From NCBI RefSeq assembly GCF_032854445.1, contig NC_088303.1, forward strand, positions 1,435,501 through 1,499,500: 64,000 nucleotides of DNA. Direction: 5' to 3'. A program made the translations under genes and the position numbers. Origin of the DNA: Liolophura sinensis. Taxonomy: Eukaryota > Mollusca > Polyplacophora > Chitonida > Chitonidae. The notes beneath the pieces are model-generated. The model saw only the letters and a program-made list of their open reading frames with translations, did no database searches and was not told where the DNA came from. Below are positions 34,699 through 51,595 of the stretch, one piece after another (the first letter of the stretch is position 1; every line of letters starts with the position of its first letter).

Positions 34699-36459
34699 TT
34701 ACAGAAGTTACAAGTTACAAGTTACTGAAGGTCTCTTGGTAGTTACCATAATGTCACACCTCCATGTCAGTCAGGGCCATAAAAGAAATATCCATGACCT
34801 TAGACACAGTAATAGGTAAACCCAGATTTTTTTATTTGATATGTGCTTAACACGGTATCGTACTCTAGCCATTTTACTACTGTCTGGTTTGTGGGAAGTG
34901 CTTGACAAACATTCGCACGCTTGACACAGATATTTTCATCTGCCGCGCAAGCCTAAAGTATTATTTCAAGTGATCTCAACTGAATATTGCTAAAGACTGC
35001 CTTTTCGGCCGTACAAGCTGTATCCACTGCATACTGACTTGGAACCCCGAAATAGTGGCCACATGTTAGTATGGCGAATTCCCTGTCCAAGGCTAGGAGT
35101 AACCTGTTGTTCCAGCGAACTAAACCACTGGAACACGTTTTGAAATGAAAAATTCTCATTATTAATACACCCATCTAAATTTTTCCCAATCGATTCTATA
35201 TCGAAACGCATGAAGTACAAAAGATTTGCCATTACATTCCTTGCACTTATCACAGTTCAGGCTGACCTCACTGTCAAGGTTAGCTTGTTCAAGAATTAAA
35301 TCATTGGTGGCGGTGTACCCTGGCTTGCTAACATCCAGAGTTATTGCTCTCTTGCTTAACGATCCTACGTGGATAGGATGACACGACTCTAAGTACATTA
35401 CGTGTCCAGAAAACGTATACAGAGGGCAAATAAACAAAAAAATAAACCTAGAATCAAGTATTTCTCACCCACTTTTAAGTATGCACCACACATCGATGGC
35501 GTAAATATATGATTCGTGGCCTCGTCACAGCTTCACATTCAGGTGAGCTCGGTGGGAAACGGGAAGCAGTGTGTTATATTTTAACAGTTTACAGAAATGA
35601 AGACAGAAGGGGATATAAGTGTTTTCACGAACAAGAATACAAGTTTGATTTTGATTCAGGCTGATCGCAGAGCAACCGCTGACTGATTGGTGTTTTACAC
35701 CGTACCGACCACTGATTGACTGGTGATTTACGCCGCACCGACCACTGATTGTTTGGTGTTTTACGCCGCACCGACCACTTATTGGTGTTTTACGCCACAC
35801 CGAACACTGAATGAAGCACATTTATAACAAGTTTTTAAACTTAGTTATATTAACTTCTAAAGTATTGGAGACTAGACCTACCCTTTTTAGTGGAGTGCAA
35901 TTGTGTAACATCTTTTAAATAGTGAAAACCAATAATAGTATAATTACAGTAGTGTTAAGAGTAGAAAATAAACGAGTAGAAATAAACATTAACACATTAC
36001 ACGCCACCTTGCACTATAGTGTATATAAGCAAAAATATGGGGTGGTGTGAATAGCAATATAGTAGATATCACCAGCCTAGAATTACGCAAAATGCGTAAG
36101 ATGTTGTCCTCATATTTAATTAACAAGCACATTAAACAGCGACTAAAATTTGGCCTCGACCTGAGGACACCCAGGAAAACTGTGTCATGTCTCGGAAGGA
36201 TACACGTCATTATAAAGGTAACCGTGGTTATTATCGTAGTATGGTCGCTATTTTGTCCGTCAGGTCCGCACTGCTAGAGGTGTAATTATTGCTGTAGATC
36301 TGTTTATGATAACTGTTCTGGTCGGCCTGGTAAACACGAGTTGTATTGATATCATATCGCCGTCATATCGTCCTTCAGATACGTTCTAATACAGGTGTAA
36401 TTATAACACACAATAAGGTAACACAGGAATGTGGTTATTATTGCTGTACATCTTTCAGT
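34699..36459. other. Intergenic region between retroelements
   Basis: Mostly unique AT-rich sequence. It contains a short tandem array at 35683-35815 (listed separately). Overlapping antisense ORFs at 34953-35437 (73-91 codons) include a segment with a Cys-x-x-Cys pair (NCDKCKECNGK) but match no family I can name. Confidence 0.6.
35683..35815. repeat. 33-34-bp tandem repeat built from a SINE segment
   Basis: Four to five copies of GACTGATTGGTGTTTTACGC followed by CGCACCGACCACT. The GATTGGTGTTTTACGCC part is the same as the A/T-tail-proximal part of the SINE at 43083-43277, so this array appears to have grown from a SINE fragment. Confidence 0.8.
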
Positions 36460-36700
36460 AGACGAGTGAGTGAGTACTTGGGGTTTAACGTCGCACTCAA
36501 CAATTTTTCATATATGACGACTAAGGGGTGTATGTGATGCGCCTCGTTGTTTCGAATGTGACGGCTTCACTGAGACGACTTACCAAAGGCAAGTAAGTCG
36601 CCCGCCCGAGCCATTATACTGATACGGGTAAACCAGTCATTGCACTATCCCCTTCATGCTGAACGCCAACCGACGAAGTTACAACTTCCTTTTTTAATGC
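36460..36700. mobile_element. Interspersed SINE-like repeat
   Basis: A block starting GTGAGTGAGTACTTGGGG and TTTAACGTCGCACTCAAC, with GAGACGACTTACCAAAGGCA, CCCGAGCCATTATACTGATA and ATCCCCTTCATGCTGAACGC, ending GTTACAACTTCC. From memory this matches a high-copy short repeat of mollusc genomes; the window alone has one copy, so the family call rests on recall. No target-site duplication found. Confidence 0.5.
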
Positions 36701-36858
36701 AGATCTACGCTGACTTGTTGATCTTTCAGGTGACCTAGTCATCCTGGACCAAGGCTAGGAAATTTGTCATACAAATTATGGTTATAAACATCACCTTGTA
36801 CACCCGAGACGTACTGATAACTAGGACACCTCAAAGATCAACAAGTCAGCGTAGATCT
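36701..36858. repeat. Inverted repeat (36-bp arms)
   Basis: Arm 36701-36736 (AGATCTACGCTGACTTGTTG then ATCTTTCAGGTGACCT) is the reverse complement, with about three mismatches, of 36823-36858 (AGGACACCTCAAAGATCAAC then AAGTCAGCGTAGATCT). The spacer is 86 bp. The right arm runs directly into the pol relic, while the left arm abuts the SINE-like block. It could be the fold-back end of an insertion or an inverted duplication of a pol fragment. Confidence 0.88.
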
Positions 36859-38690
36859 ACAGCCAGACGCCAGATCAGTTGTCTGTAAAGGTGGAAGCTG
36901 TGATTGACCGTTTAGAAGCGGATGGTGTCATCGAAAAGGGTCAAGTATTCTCCTTGGGCGACGCCTATTGTTCCAGTAGTAAAGTCCAGCAGCGAAATAC
37001 GCCTATGTAGAAATTACAAGGTTACCGTAAATCGCTTCACCAGTCTAGACGTGTACCCCATTCCCAGAATGGAAGAACTTTTGACAAATTTGAATGGTGG
37101 GGGAAAAGTTACAAAACTTGATCTTCGTTATGCCTACTAGCGACTGGAGTTTGATAAACCATCCCAGATCCTAACTAATATAAGCACTTCAAGGGTATAC
37201 ACATACAAACGCCTACCTTATGGTATCAACACAGCTCCAGCAAATTTTCAAAGGGCTATGGAAACAACCATGAAAGGACAGAATGTTTACATATTTTGAC
37301 GACATTCTGGTCTCCGGTTAAAATAACACAGATCATGAACACAATCTTAACAAAGCTCTGAAAACACTTTGGGACGCTGGTGTTCGCCTACATGTAAGTG
37401 CAAAGAGAGTGACAACACCCTACTGCAGAAGAATTCAAGATGTTCCTGCGCCAGAGAATGTCGCAGAGCTGAGAACATGCTTAGAACTTCTGACACATTA
37501 TGGTAAATTTATGCCAAGCGTGTCCACTCGAATTGGTCCTTTGTACGATCTCCTGAAGAAGGGCAATCCTTGGCAGTGGATCGCTAAACAGCAACAAGCA
37601 TTCAACCTCAGCAAACAGAGCCTTAGTGATGATCCGCTACTTGTACATTGGCCCTGACAAGCCAATCATTCTGGTGCTTCAAGAAGCCTCAACAAAGGGG
37701 AGTGCAGCTATACACAAATAGAAAATGAAGGGCTGGCTATTGTTTTGGCGTAACCAAGTTTCGACAGTACTTGCTTGGACGAAGCTTTACAATTGTAACG
37801 GATCACTGCCCATTTACTCAGTTTGTTCTCCCCTGCAAAAAGAACTTCCCAGATGGATGCATCAAGCATTAAGCGATGGTCAATCATTCTCTCATCATTT
37901 AACTATACCATATGGTATAGGGAATCAAAGGTTAACAGCAACGCAGACGGCTTGTCACGTCTTCCACTGAGAGAAATGCTAATGGAAAAACCTGAGCAGA
38001 ACGAGGAACTGGTGGTTATAGTGACAACGCTGGAAACAAATCTTCCTGTTACCGCTACGGACATTGAAGGTGAAACTAAGAAAGCCCCTACTCTGAGATG
38101 AGTCTTACTTTACGTCTTAGAAGGCTGGCCTGATCCCCTAGATTCAGTGACTGATGTAGACATCAAACCCTGCTTCAACAGACACAAAGAGATCAGCGTG
38201 GAACAAGGTTGCCTAATATGGGGAAGTTGGAGTTATCATTCCAACACGTTGGGTTCTTCAGGAATTACACAATGAGTATTCCTGACTTCTTCAGATGAAG
38301 TAAGTGGCATGTTCAATCATCTGGTAGCCACTGATGAACAAAGACATTTAAAATCTTGCAAAAGGCTGCATTGACTCTCAGGAGTTGTTAGCCAAGCCTC
38401 TTGTGAGACCTTTGATAAACAAATATTTCTTCGCGGTAGCAGATGCTCACTCAAAGTGGATTGAAGTCACAACAATGACTCACATCACAGCAACAACTAC
38501 GATCAAGCATCTAAGACGACTTTTCGCAACATTGGGGATACCCGGATCACATCGTTTGAAACAAATGAAGCCAATATACATCTGATGAATGTCAGCAATT
38601 CTTGAAAGTGAACGCAGTTCGACACACCTTGACAACGCCTGGACGTGTCGTTGAAAACTTCAAGACCGTATTAAAGATGTCAAAATTTTG
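36823..38690 (+). pseudogene. Ty3/Gypsy pol relic, LTR-less
   Basis: Degenerate pol coding in several frames on the + strand. RT: SPWATPIVPVVKSSSEIRLC and KVTKLDLRYAY (36922-37140), then a fragment with YTYKRLPYGINTAPANFQRA (37195-37270) and a shifted palm motif near 37290-37315. RT/RNase H link: PAPENVAELRTCLELLTHYG...PLYDLLKKG (37440-37657). RNase H end with NADGLSRLPL (37935-37970). Integrase core piece FFAVADAHSKWIEVTTM (38385-38560). Stops and frameshifts separate every part and no LTRs or gag are found. The sequence differs strongly from the - strand element next door, so it is another Gypsy lineage and an older insertion. Confidence 0.88.
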
Positions 38691-41600
38691 TTTTGCTTAA
38701 CGTTTGCCTTCATATGTAAAACTGTATAAAGTGATATGTAAAACCTAAATTTATATTTTGGCAAGTTTATAACCCGTATTTCTGCCATGGTCTATCAGGC
38801 ATATTTCATAGTACAATGAACTAACCTAGTCAGTTTGGAGAACAGGTTGCAGCTCAAGAGTTCGAATCATTGTTGACCTTTTTTGTTTGGAAACATACTT
38901 TTGTGTGAATAAAGATATACCTCGTCTTGCAATGTATAAGTGTTATTGTGAATTAGAATGAATAATTGTTAAGATGGTATTACGTCACGTGTGGTAACTA
39001 CAACGAAATCATACGTGAATCCTACTTGAGAGCACAAGTGGTCGTCTAGCTATCATTAACATTGACACGTGACGCGTTGCAGCAGTATAAGGCTGAAAAG
39101 TTACATTTGTTATTAATGTATTTAACTTATTGGTACATAACAGCGTGCTTAAGAAATTTTCAGAAAGGTCATTTGGGGTAGGGTGATTTCCCCCACTCCA
39201 TAGTTAAAAAAAATTTCAGTGTGACTGGAGTAGGCTACCATTTTTTCGATTTTATGACACATACATCTCTTCAGCGCATGTTTGGAGCTTTATAAGTCGC
39301 ATGTTTTTCAAAAAACAGGAACAGAAGACCAAAACAGAACTGAAAAATAAGTGGCCTTACCAATGTGTCTGCAGTTGTCACTTACAGCTATAGTCAGTTT
39401 TGCTTCGTGAGGTGCACAGTTTCTAACACTGGGGCCGATTCCTCGCCTCACCATACCAGGTCCTTTATTTAAATAATAAATCAAATGTCAGATAAACAGG
39501 ACCGACAACGATGGAAGGAAAAGCGATCACTATACATACCCAAACAAAAATTCTGTCCTAGCGTAACTCTCCCTCTTCCAGGCTGTCTCAAGAAGCCAGC
39601 TTACACGCGGTGTATGCCTCAGCCGGACGTGCCCCAAGTGAAGTGAACATAATAAATGTTCTCCACCTCGCTACCTCGCTGCCTCGCTCTTTGCAAAGGT
39701 CGAGGCAGGGAGGTAGCAACGTATCGAGGTAGCAATGCGAGGCAGCGAGGTACCGAGATAATCTTAATTTCGTTCTCCACCTAGCTCTCTTGCATCGCTG
39801 CCTCACATCGCTACCGCACTACTTCGTTACCTCGCTTCTCTACCTCGTTTCTTCGCTGTCGCGCCCTGTATTAGAAACGTCAAGGTAGCGAGGTAACGAG
39901 ATGTCCTCTATCGGCCTCCACACTAGTCAAGAGTTTATGAACTCGTGATTCTGTTTTTGTTGTACTTGGACACAATCGGTCCACCTCAGTTATGGTTTCA
40001 TTATGGGTTTAAAAACGCATTTGTTCGCCTCAATAAATAGTTCCATGTGCTCGTCCCATGGCATACAATAGTTAGAAGGTCACATTCGTATTATTCGCTA
40101 ACGTCAGAGAGTTAAGGTTGGCCAAGATATTGCGGCAATATTGCCGATGTGGCATTAAGCACTAATCATTCATTCAGAGTTAAAGCTAACAGTATCCTCA
40201 TTTCAGCTTAAAATACATCCAGCTGTCAGCGCCAAATTATGCAAGTTTGAGAGCTAAAGTATACATAGCACTTGCATTCGTAATCATACACAAATAGGTA
40301 TACATTTACTGTTGACAATATACAAATAAATTTTCTTCTAATACAAATATGGCGTGAAAACCACCGGTAGACAATGAAAAGTCGTAAAGCATTCTAAAAT
40401 AACAAGCGTATCTTTTCGTTGATATGCATATTGTAATGACTAGAACTCATGGATTTCATAAATGTCGGAATGCTTCTTGGATATATCTGTGTTCCAGTGA
40501 TTTGGACCTCCCTGTTATATCGTCATATACCAAAGAAATATTTCAGTGTCTTCTGTATTAAGTATACTCACAAAAGTGAAAATAAGAATGTCAGCAGGGA
40601 AATGAAAATATCCTGGTGATATTCGTTTGTAACGGTTCAATAATGAGGAGTAGTAATAGAAGAGTAATAAAACCAAGCAAGATGTAATACGGGCTTGCAT
40701 AGGGTTAATTAGTGGCAAATTATTGCATTTTACCATAGAGTTTATTTGTCACATACAAATTTACTTAAGTGAGAAGTATTTTACAACAGCAGCATTTTAA
40801 CATTATAATTAATTTGCCCAACATGCAAATTTTAAAGCAAAAATTATATTAAGAATTAAGTTTTTGTATGTGGGCAGATTCAAGCATTGGTCTAGTCAAG
40901 GGTGACTGGATTCCAAGCTGAATCAACCATTGATCTGTCGCAATGCAGAACTGTTAAGTTTTCAGTTTGTAAACAAAACGCCATCATAGCAAAGCAGAAT
41001 ATTTATGGAGCAAATTTGTCAAACGTAGGTTCAAATAAGCTGTCACTGGACGTTAAGGAGAAGAAACTGTTCAAAAGCGATAGAAGTAATTCTAGATGAA
41101 GCGTTTAGGAGTGGAATGGGCAAGTAATGTTTCCTGAAACTATGTTTGCAGATTTTGCTCAACATGTATGTTCCAATAAAGTTCAGACAACTATCCCAAC
41201 AATTGAAACACCTGCTAAAGACGGACTAGGAAAGTTGACCACTATACATTTCCAGGAACCAGCAGCATTACGACAATCGAAAACGTCATCGTAATTTGAG
41301 ATGTTCGGCTTGCACATTGCTTGCTTGCAAGTTGAGTTAGTATGACGTCTCTCGGCCGCTTTAGTGGCAGCGCTTTGGCGGCATGGACTCGTCTTGCCAC
41401 ACGATGACACACACCAAATAGCTCCTCGTCGTCATATGACTGAAATATTGTTAAGCACGACGTAAACCTCCAGGCGTATATAAATAGGCCCCTACATATT
41501 AGGCCTCTGTTCCCTAAGAGGATCTAAGCTTTACACAGCTACCTTCCTGATTTCCATTATTGGCAGATTGATGGAAGGCCTGTCGGTCAGGCATGCACAA

Positions 41601-41985
41601 TTATGGCTGTATAGACATGAGAAACCGTTCAGCGGTTGTCAGGCAATGCTTAACTGACATTTCTGATCAAACAAACAGAGTGAATTTGGCATTTTTTTCA
41701 TGAATATTGTTGTATGTGATTAATTAATCTTGGTGTATTTACACATTTCAGCTGATTATATTCGAATTACAATAAAGCAGTGCCCTCCTTCAGGTAGGCC
41801 TTTACCTGACACATCTCCTGACCTAAGACCGGAGACGAAGCAGCTAGAGTTGGTTTCGAACACGCGACCTAAGTGATCAACGGTCTGACATTCGCAGTAT
41901 GTTTAAGTGAGAAATAAATACATTTAGAAAGTGTAAAGGGGGGTTAATTAGTTAATTATTTTAGTTAGAGGAAAACACACAAGAG
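38691..41985. other. Intergenic region with little recognisable content
   Basis: Unique AT-rich sequence apart from a CTACCTCG-rich inverted cluster (39655-39905). A stretch near 41800-41890 contains GGTTTCGAACACGCGACC, which on the - strand resembles a tRNA B box and may be an old SINE. ORFs of 63-75 codons here show no domain. Confidence 0.6.
39655..39905. repeat. CTACCTCG / CGAGGTAG inverted simple-repeat cluster
   Basis: Many copies of the octamer CTACCTCG and variants (GCTGCCTCG) in one orientation (39660-39690, 39780-39850) surround and face copies of CGAGGTAG and GCGAGGCAG (39700-39760, 39885-39900). The arrangement is roughly palindromic and could fold into long imperfect hairpins. 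Confidence 0.8.
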
Positions 41986-43082
41986 GATGAGTGACATCGC
42001 TAGTTATTCTGATGAGTGACATCGCTAGTTATCCTCATATGTGTCATCTCTCGTTATCCTGATGAGTGACATCGCTAGTTATCGTCATATGTCATCTCTC
42101 GTTATCCTGATGAATGACATCGCTCGTTATCCTGATATGTGTCATCTCTCGTTATCCTGATGAGTGTCATCGCTAGTTATCCTCATTTGTCATCTCTAGT
42201 TATCCTGATGAATGACATCGCTAGTTATCCTGATATGTGTCATCTCTCGTTATCCTGATGAGTGTCATCGCTAGTTATCCTCATTTGTCATCTCTAGTTA
42301 TCCTGATGAATGACATCGCTAGTTATCCTGATATGTGTCATCTCTCGTTATCCTGATGAGTGACATAGCTAGTTATCCTCATATGTGTCATCTCTCGTTA
42401 TCCTGATGAGTGACATCGCTAGTTATCCTCATATGTCATCTCTCGTTATCCTGATGAATGATATCACTAGTTATCCTGATGAGTGTCATCGCTAGTTATC
42501 CTGATGAGTGTCATCGCTAGTTGTCCTGATGAGTGTCATAGCTAGTTATCCTGATGAGTGTCATCGCTAGTTATCCTGATATGTGTCATCGCTAGTTATC
42601 CTGATATGCGTCATTTCTCGTTATCCTGATGAATGACATCGCTCGTTATCCTGATATGTGTCATCTCTCGTTATCCTGATGAATGACATCGCTAGTTATC
42701 GTCATATGTCATCTCTAGTTATCCTGATGAATGACATCGCTCGTTATCCTGATATGTGTCATCTCTCGTTATCCTGATATGTGTCATCTCTCGTTATCCT
42801 GATGAATGACATCGCTAGTTATTCTGATGAGTGACATCGCTAGTTATCCTGATATGTGTCATCTCTCGTTATCCTGATGACATCGCTAGTTATCCTCATA
42901 TGTCATCTCTAGTTATCCTGATGAGTGACATCGCTAGTTATCCTGATGAGTGTCATTGCTAGTTATCCTGATGAATGACATCGCTAGTTATTCTGATGAG
43001 TGACATCGCTAGTTATCCTGATATGTGTCATCTCTCGTTATCCTGATGAGTGTCATCGCTAGTTATCCTGATGAGCGTCACA
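41986..43082. repeat. 25-bp minisatellite (50-bp dimers)
   Basis: About 43 copies of a 25-bp unit in two flavours: GTTATCCTGATGAGTGACATC GCTA and GTTATCCTGATATGTGTCATC TCTC, often alternating. Units of 22-23 bp lacking a GTG also occur (CATATGTCATCTCT). The array ends at 43082, where a SINE has inserted. Confidence 0.95.
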
Positions 43083-43277
43083 TTTATTTATTTATTTGAT
43101 TGGTGTTTTACGCCATACTCAAGAATATTTCACTTATACGACGGTGGCCAGCATTATCGTGGGTGGAAACTGGGCACAGCCCGGGGGAAACCCACGACCA
43201 TCCGCAGACCTTCCCACTTACAGCCGGAGAGGAAGCCAGCATCAGCTGGACTTGAACTCACAGCGACCGCATTGATG
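43083..43277 (-). mobile_element. tRNA-derived SINE, 5'-truncated, with 13-bp target-site duplication
   Basis: A 195-bp insertion flanked by perfect direct repeats GATGAGCGTCACA (43070-43082 and 43278-43290). On the - strand it carries a B-box-like GAGTTCAAGTCC near its head, a body with GGTTTCCCCCGGGCTGTGCC, and an AAATAAATAAA tail, which makes it a tRNA-derived SINE with its A-box end missing. A 13-bp duplication indicates LINE-type target-primed integration. Related fragments lie at 58325-58455 and 59955-60090. Confidence 0.88.
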
Positions 43278-43290
43278 GATGAGCGTCACA

Positions 43291-43942
43291 GTTGTGCAAG
43301 TTAAACCGAATCTTTAATACAGCGTTATTCATTGGGTGAAATAAATATACAAATTAATAATAAATACATCACGCTAGATATAATAAAACAATACCCGCAA
43401 CATTGAATTATTCGTATTATAGCTTTTGCAAACAATGGCACAGGGAAAATTCATATCATTAAAATGAAGAGTAACTCGAAACATGGCGGAAGTTCAATAA
43501 TTTGAGTGCTTGTGTATGCATGTGAGCTTTGTTGTTTGGAAATGTATGTACCAACATGACAAACTGTTAACCACGCACCTCAGCGTTTAGTCAAATGTAC
43601 GTGTCTAATTTGACAGCGTCTACAACAGCCGAGCAGATGAACACATCAAAATGACAGAATATTTGTCAAATATGGTAATAGAAAGTTGTACTACATTCAT
43701 TGTATTCTTGGGACTTCTTTAAATTTACAGTCAGGTGTGCCTTTTCAAGCAGTATCTGTCAGAAATTGGCGGAGGTAGTGAAGGGAATGCAGACATTTCT
43801 GATCCGTTGTTTGGACAGCTTGTAGATATTATGCAAATTTTGGAAATGTTAATGAAGACTCTTTATCTTTAAATACCGGCATTGTTTTGAAGGTGACATC
43901 TTCTCTGTTCATCTGCCAGAAACAGATCACGACGACCCCAGT
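43291..43942 (+). other. Upstream region of the secreted EGF-domain gene
   Basis: Unique sequence. A TTTAAATA at 43868 lies about 75 bases before the ATG and could serve as a TATA-like element; this is weak evidence. No CpG island is apparent. Confidence 0.4.
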
Positions 43943-49678
<5,736 letters not shown>

Positions 49679-49779
49679 ACGTCATCGTCTCGACGCAACG
49701 CCGACTGGTAACACAGCGTTTAATGGCAATATCCTTAAGCACTGTATAACTTCGTTACATCGAGGCTATGTCTCTGTGA

Positions 49780-49785
49780 AATAAA
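49780..49785 (+). terminator. Poly(A) signal AATAAA of the secreted precursor gene
   Basis: The hexamer AATAAA lies about 100 bases after the TGA at 49676, a normal distance for a short 3' UTR. No other AATAAA lies between them. Confidence 0.75.
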
Positions 49786-51595
49786 TCTGTGAAATGTCCT
49801 AGTTCGATTTCTTTATCTTTTCAATAGACACCACTTCCGGTTAGAATTTCTCCACAAGGTTACTGGGTTTTCCTGACACGGAGTGCATATGTAGCCGTTG
49901 CATTACAATCATAAAAAGTCAAATTATTTTAATGAACAGTCGTATTCTCTGACACATCCACAGTCTTTCAATCCCTTAAAAAACGTACGCCGGAGAATTT
50001 TGCCGAACAATTGCATAATGAATATTGTTCATCACAAAATATTAGCCTCATCTGTACACGTGTTTTAGTTAAAAATTCGTAATTAAGCTCCTAAAATTTA
50101 TAAAACGGGTCGCATTTTAACTTTTCCAAGCTTTAGAATCATTTTAACACAATAAATAGTACATACATCAATCTGATATTTAATGTATAATACAATAATT
50201 TGAACAAATACGTACAATTTGACTTCTTTAGCGAATATGTATTTTTTCAAAACTCTCTGATATAGCATCTTTAAAGATTGAAGCACATCACGTGACAACA
50301 TAGACATAGTAATAATCAAGATAAACATGGTAATATTGGCACAAACAAAAAATTGGCAAGCACGTTCCCGACAAATTCACTTACGTTTTAATTTTATGTA
50401 TGTGATGTAGCCTAGTTCATTACTGGCTTGCAACTCCATGTTTAGTGGCTGCGGGACAAGCAGGTAATACAATCTCTTCATTGAACATTACTGATATTAC
50501 CCACGAGATGCAGACGTCATAATTTCTTAACAGTTGATAACTTGATGTAAAAAAGTGTAATCAAAATCAATCGCTACTTTTCCAAACTTCACCACAAGAT
50601 AAACAGAAAATCGTCTGTTTAAAATGGTTTGGACTGAAGCCAAGGGCGTATGCTTGTGAGGCCCACACAAGTGTCATTCTTACTTACCAAAGCCTTATGA
50701 CGGGGAACGACTAAAATGTTCAAATAAACCGAAAATTAAAACATGTGCGTAAATATTTGTACATGTAAAATTCTTCATGCCATACCAAATGCGTGGACAC
50801 CTGACAAAATTTATCGGCCGTTCATGTATGGTTCTGGCTTTCTAATACAGCTATTTAGTGCCCCGCTACTATTACTCAAGTGAAACAGGCAACACTGGAG
50901 ACGTAAGTTCCGCTATTAGTGACAAATGGGTTAAATCCCGTTTAGAGTTTAACCAAATGACTATTCAAGGTACTACTCAAGGTAGTAAGCCAGGGTGATC
51001 TCTTCATAATTGGGATTGTTTCACCCAATCACACATAGAATATTTAAATAAAGACCGACTAACAAGGCGTGAACTTCTGTTCCAGAAACCACCTGAGATA
51101 TACGGGAGATAACTCTTAATGCCTTCCATTGGATTTCGCGTGACTTGTTGAAATGAACAAATTTCCCATCAGAACACCCATTGCAGACATGTATTAGTGT
51201 TACCTCCCTTGGACTTAGGTATTACCTGCAGCACAGAAGTACCACTGATCTCATGTATAGCTGAAACAGTAATGGTGTGTTTTCAGACCTAATAGTAAAA
51301 GTAATAAGGGACTTCGGTTAAATTAAATTGATTTACATACGGCTCTTGATGATACTGTATATCATTGACATACCCACAGACTTTCTAAAACACCCTGAGG
51401 GGCATTTGCCTATAGGCGGTCCACTCTCTTTTCTTCATGTCAATGTGCAGATCTTTAAGACGTCTAAATATACACCAATATTCAATTCCATGGTGCTTTT
51501 CGGCATAGGTGTAGAAGGTTGCTTTGCTAATTGATCTCGCGATGGGTGACACGATATATCCATTTGCTGACTATTGATTGGTACACCAATCTCAA
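49786..51595. other. Intergenic region
   Basis: Unique AT-rich sequence. ORFs of 68-76 codons without recognisable domains. I see no gene, RNA or transposon here. Confidence 0.6.

Noticed and set aside
34953-35437. Possible antisense coding exons with a Cys-x-x-Cys motif
   Set aside because: Overlapping frames of 73-91 codons; no family recognised, no convincing splice sites and no continuation to a longer product.
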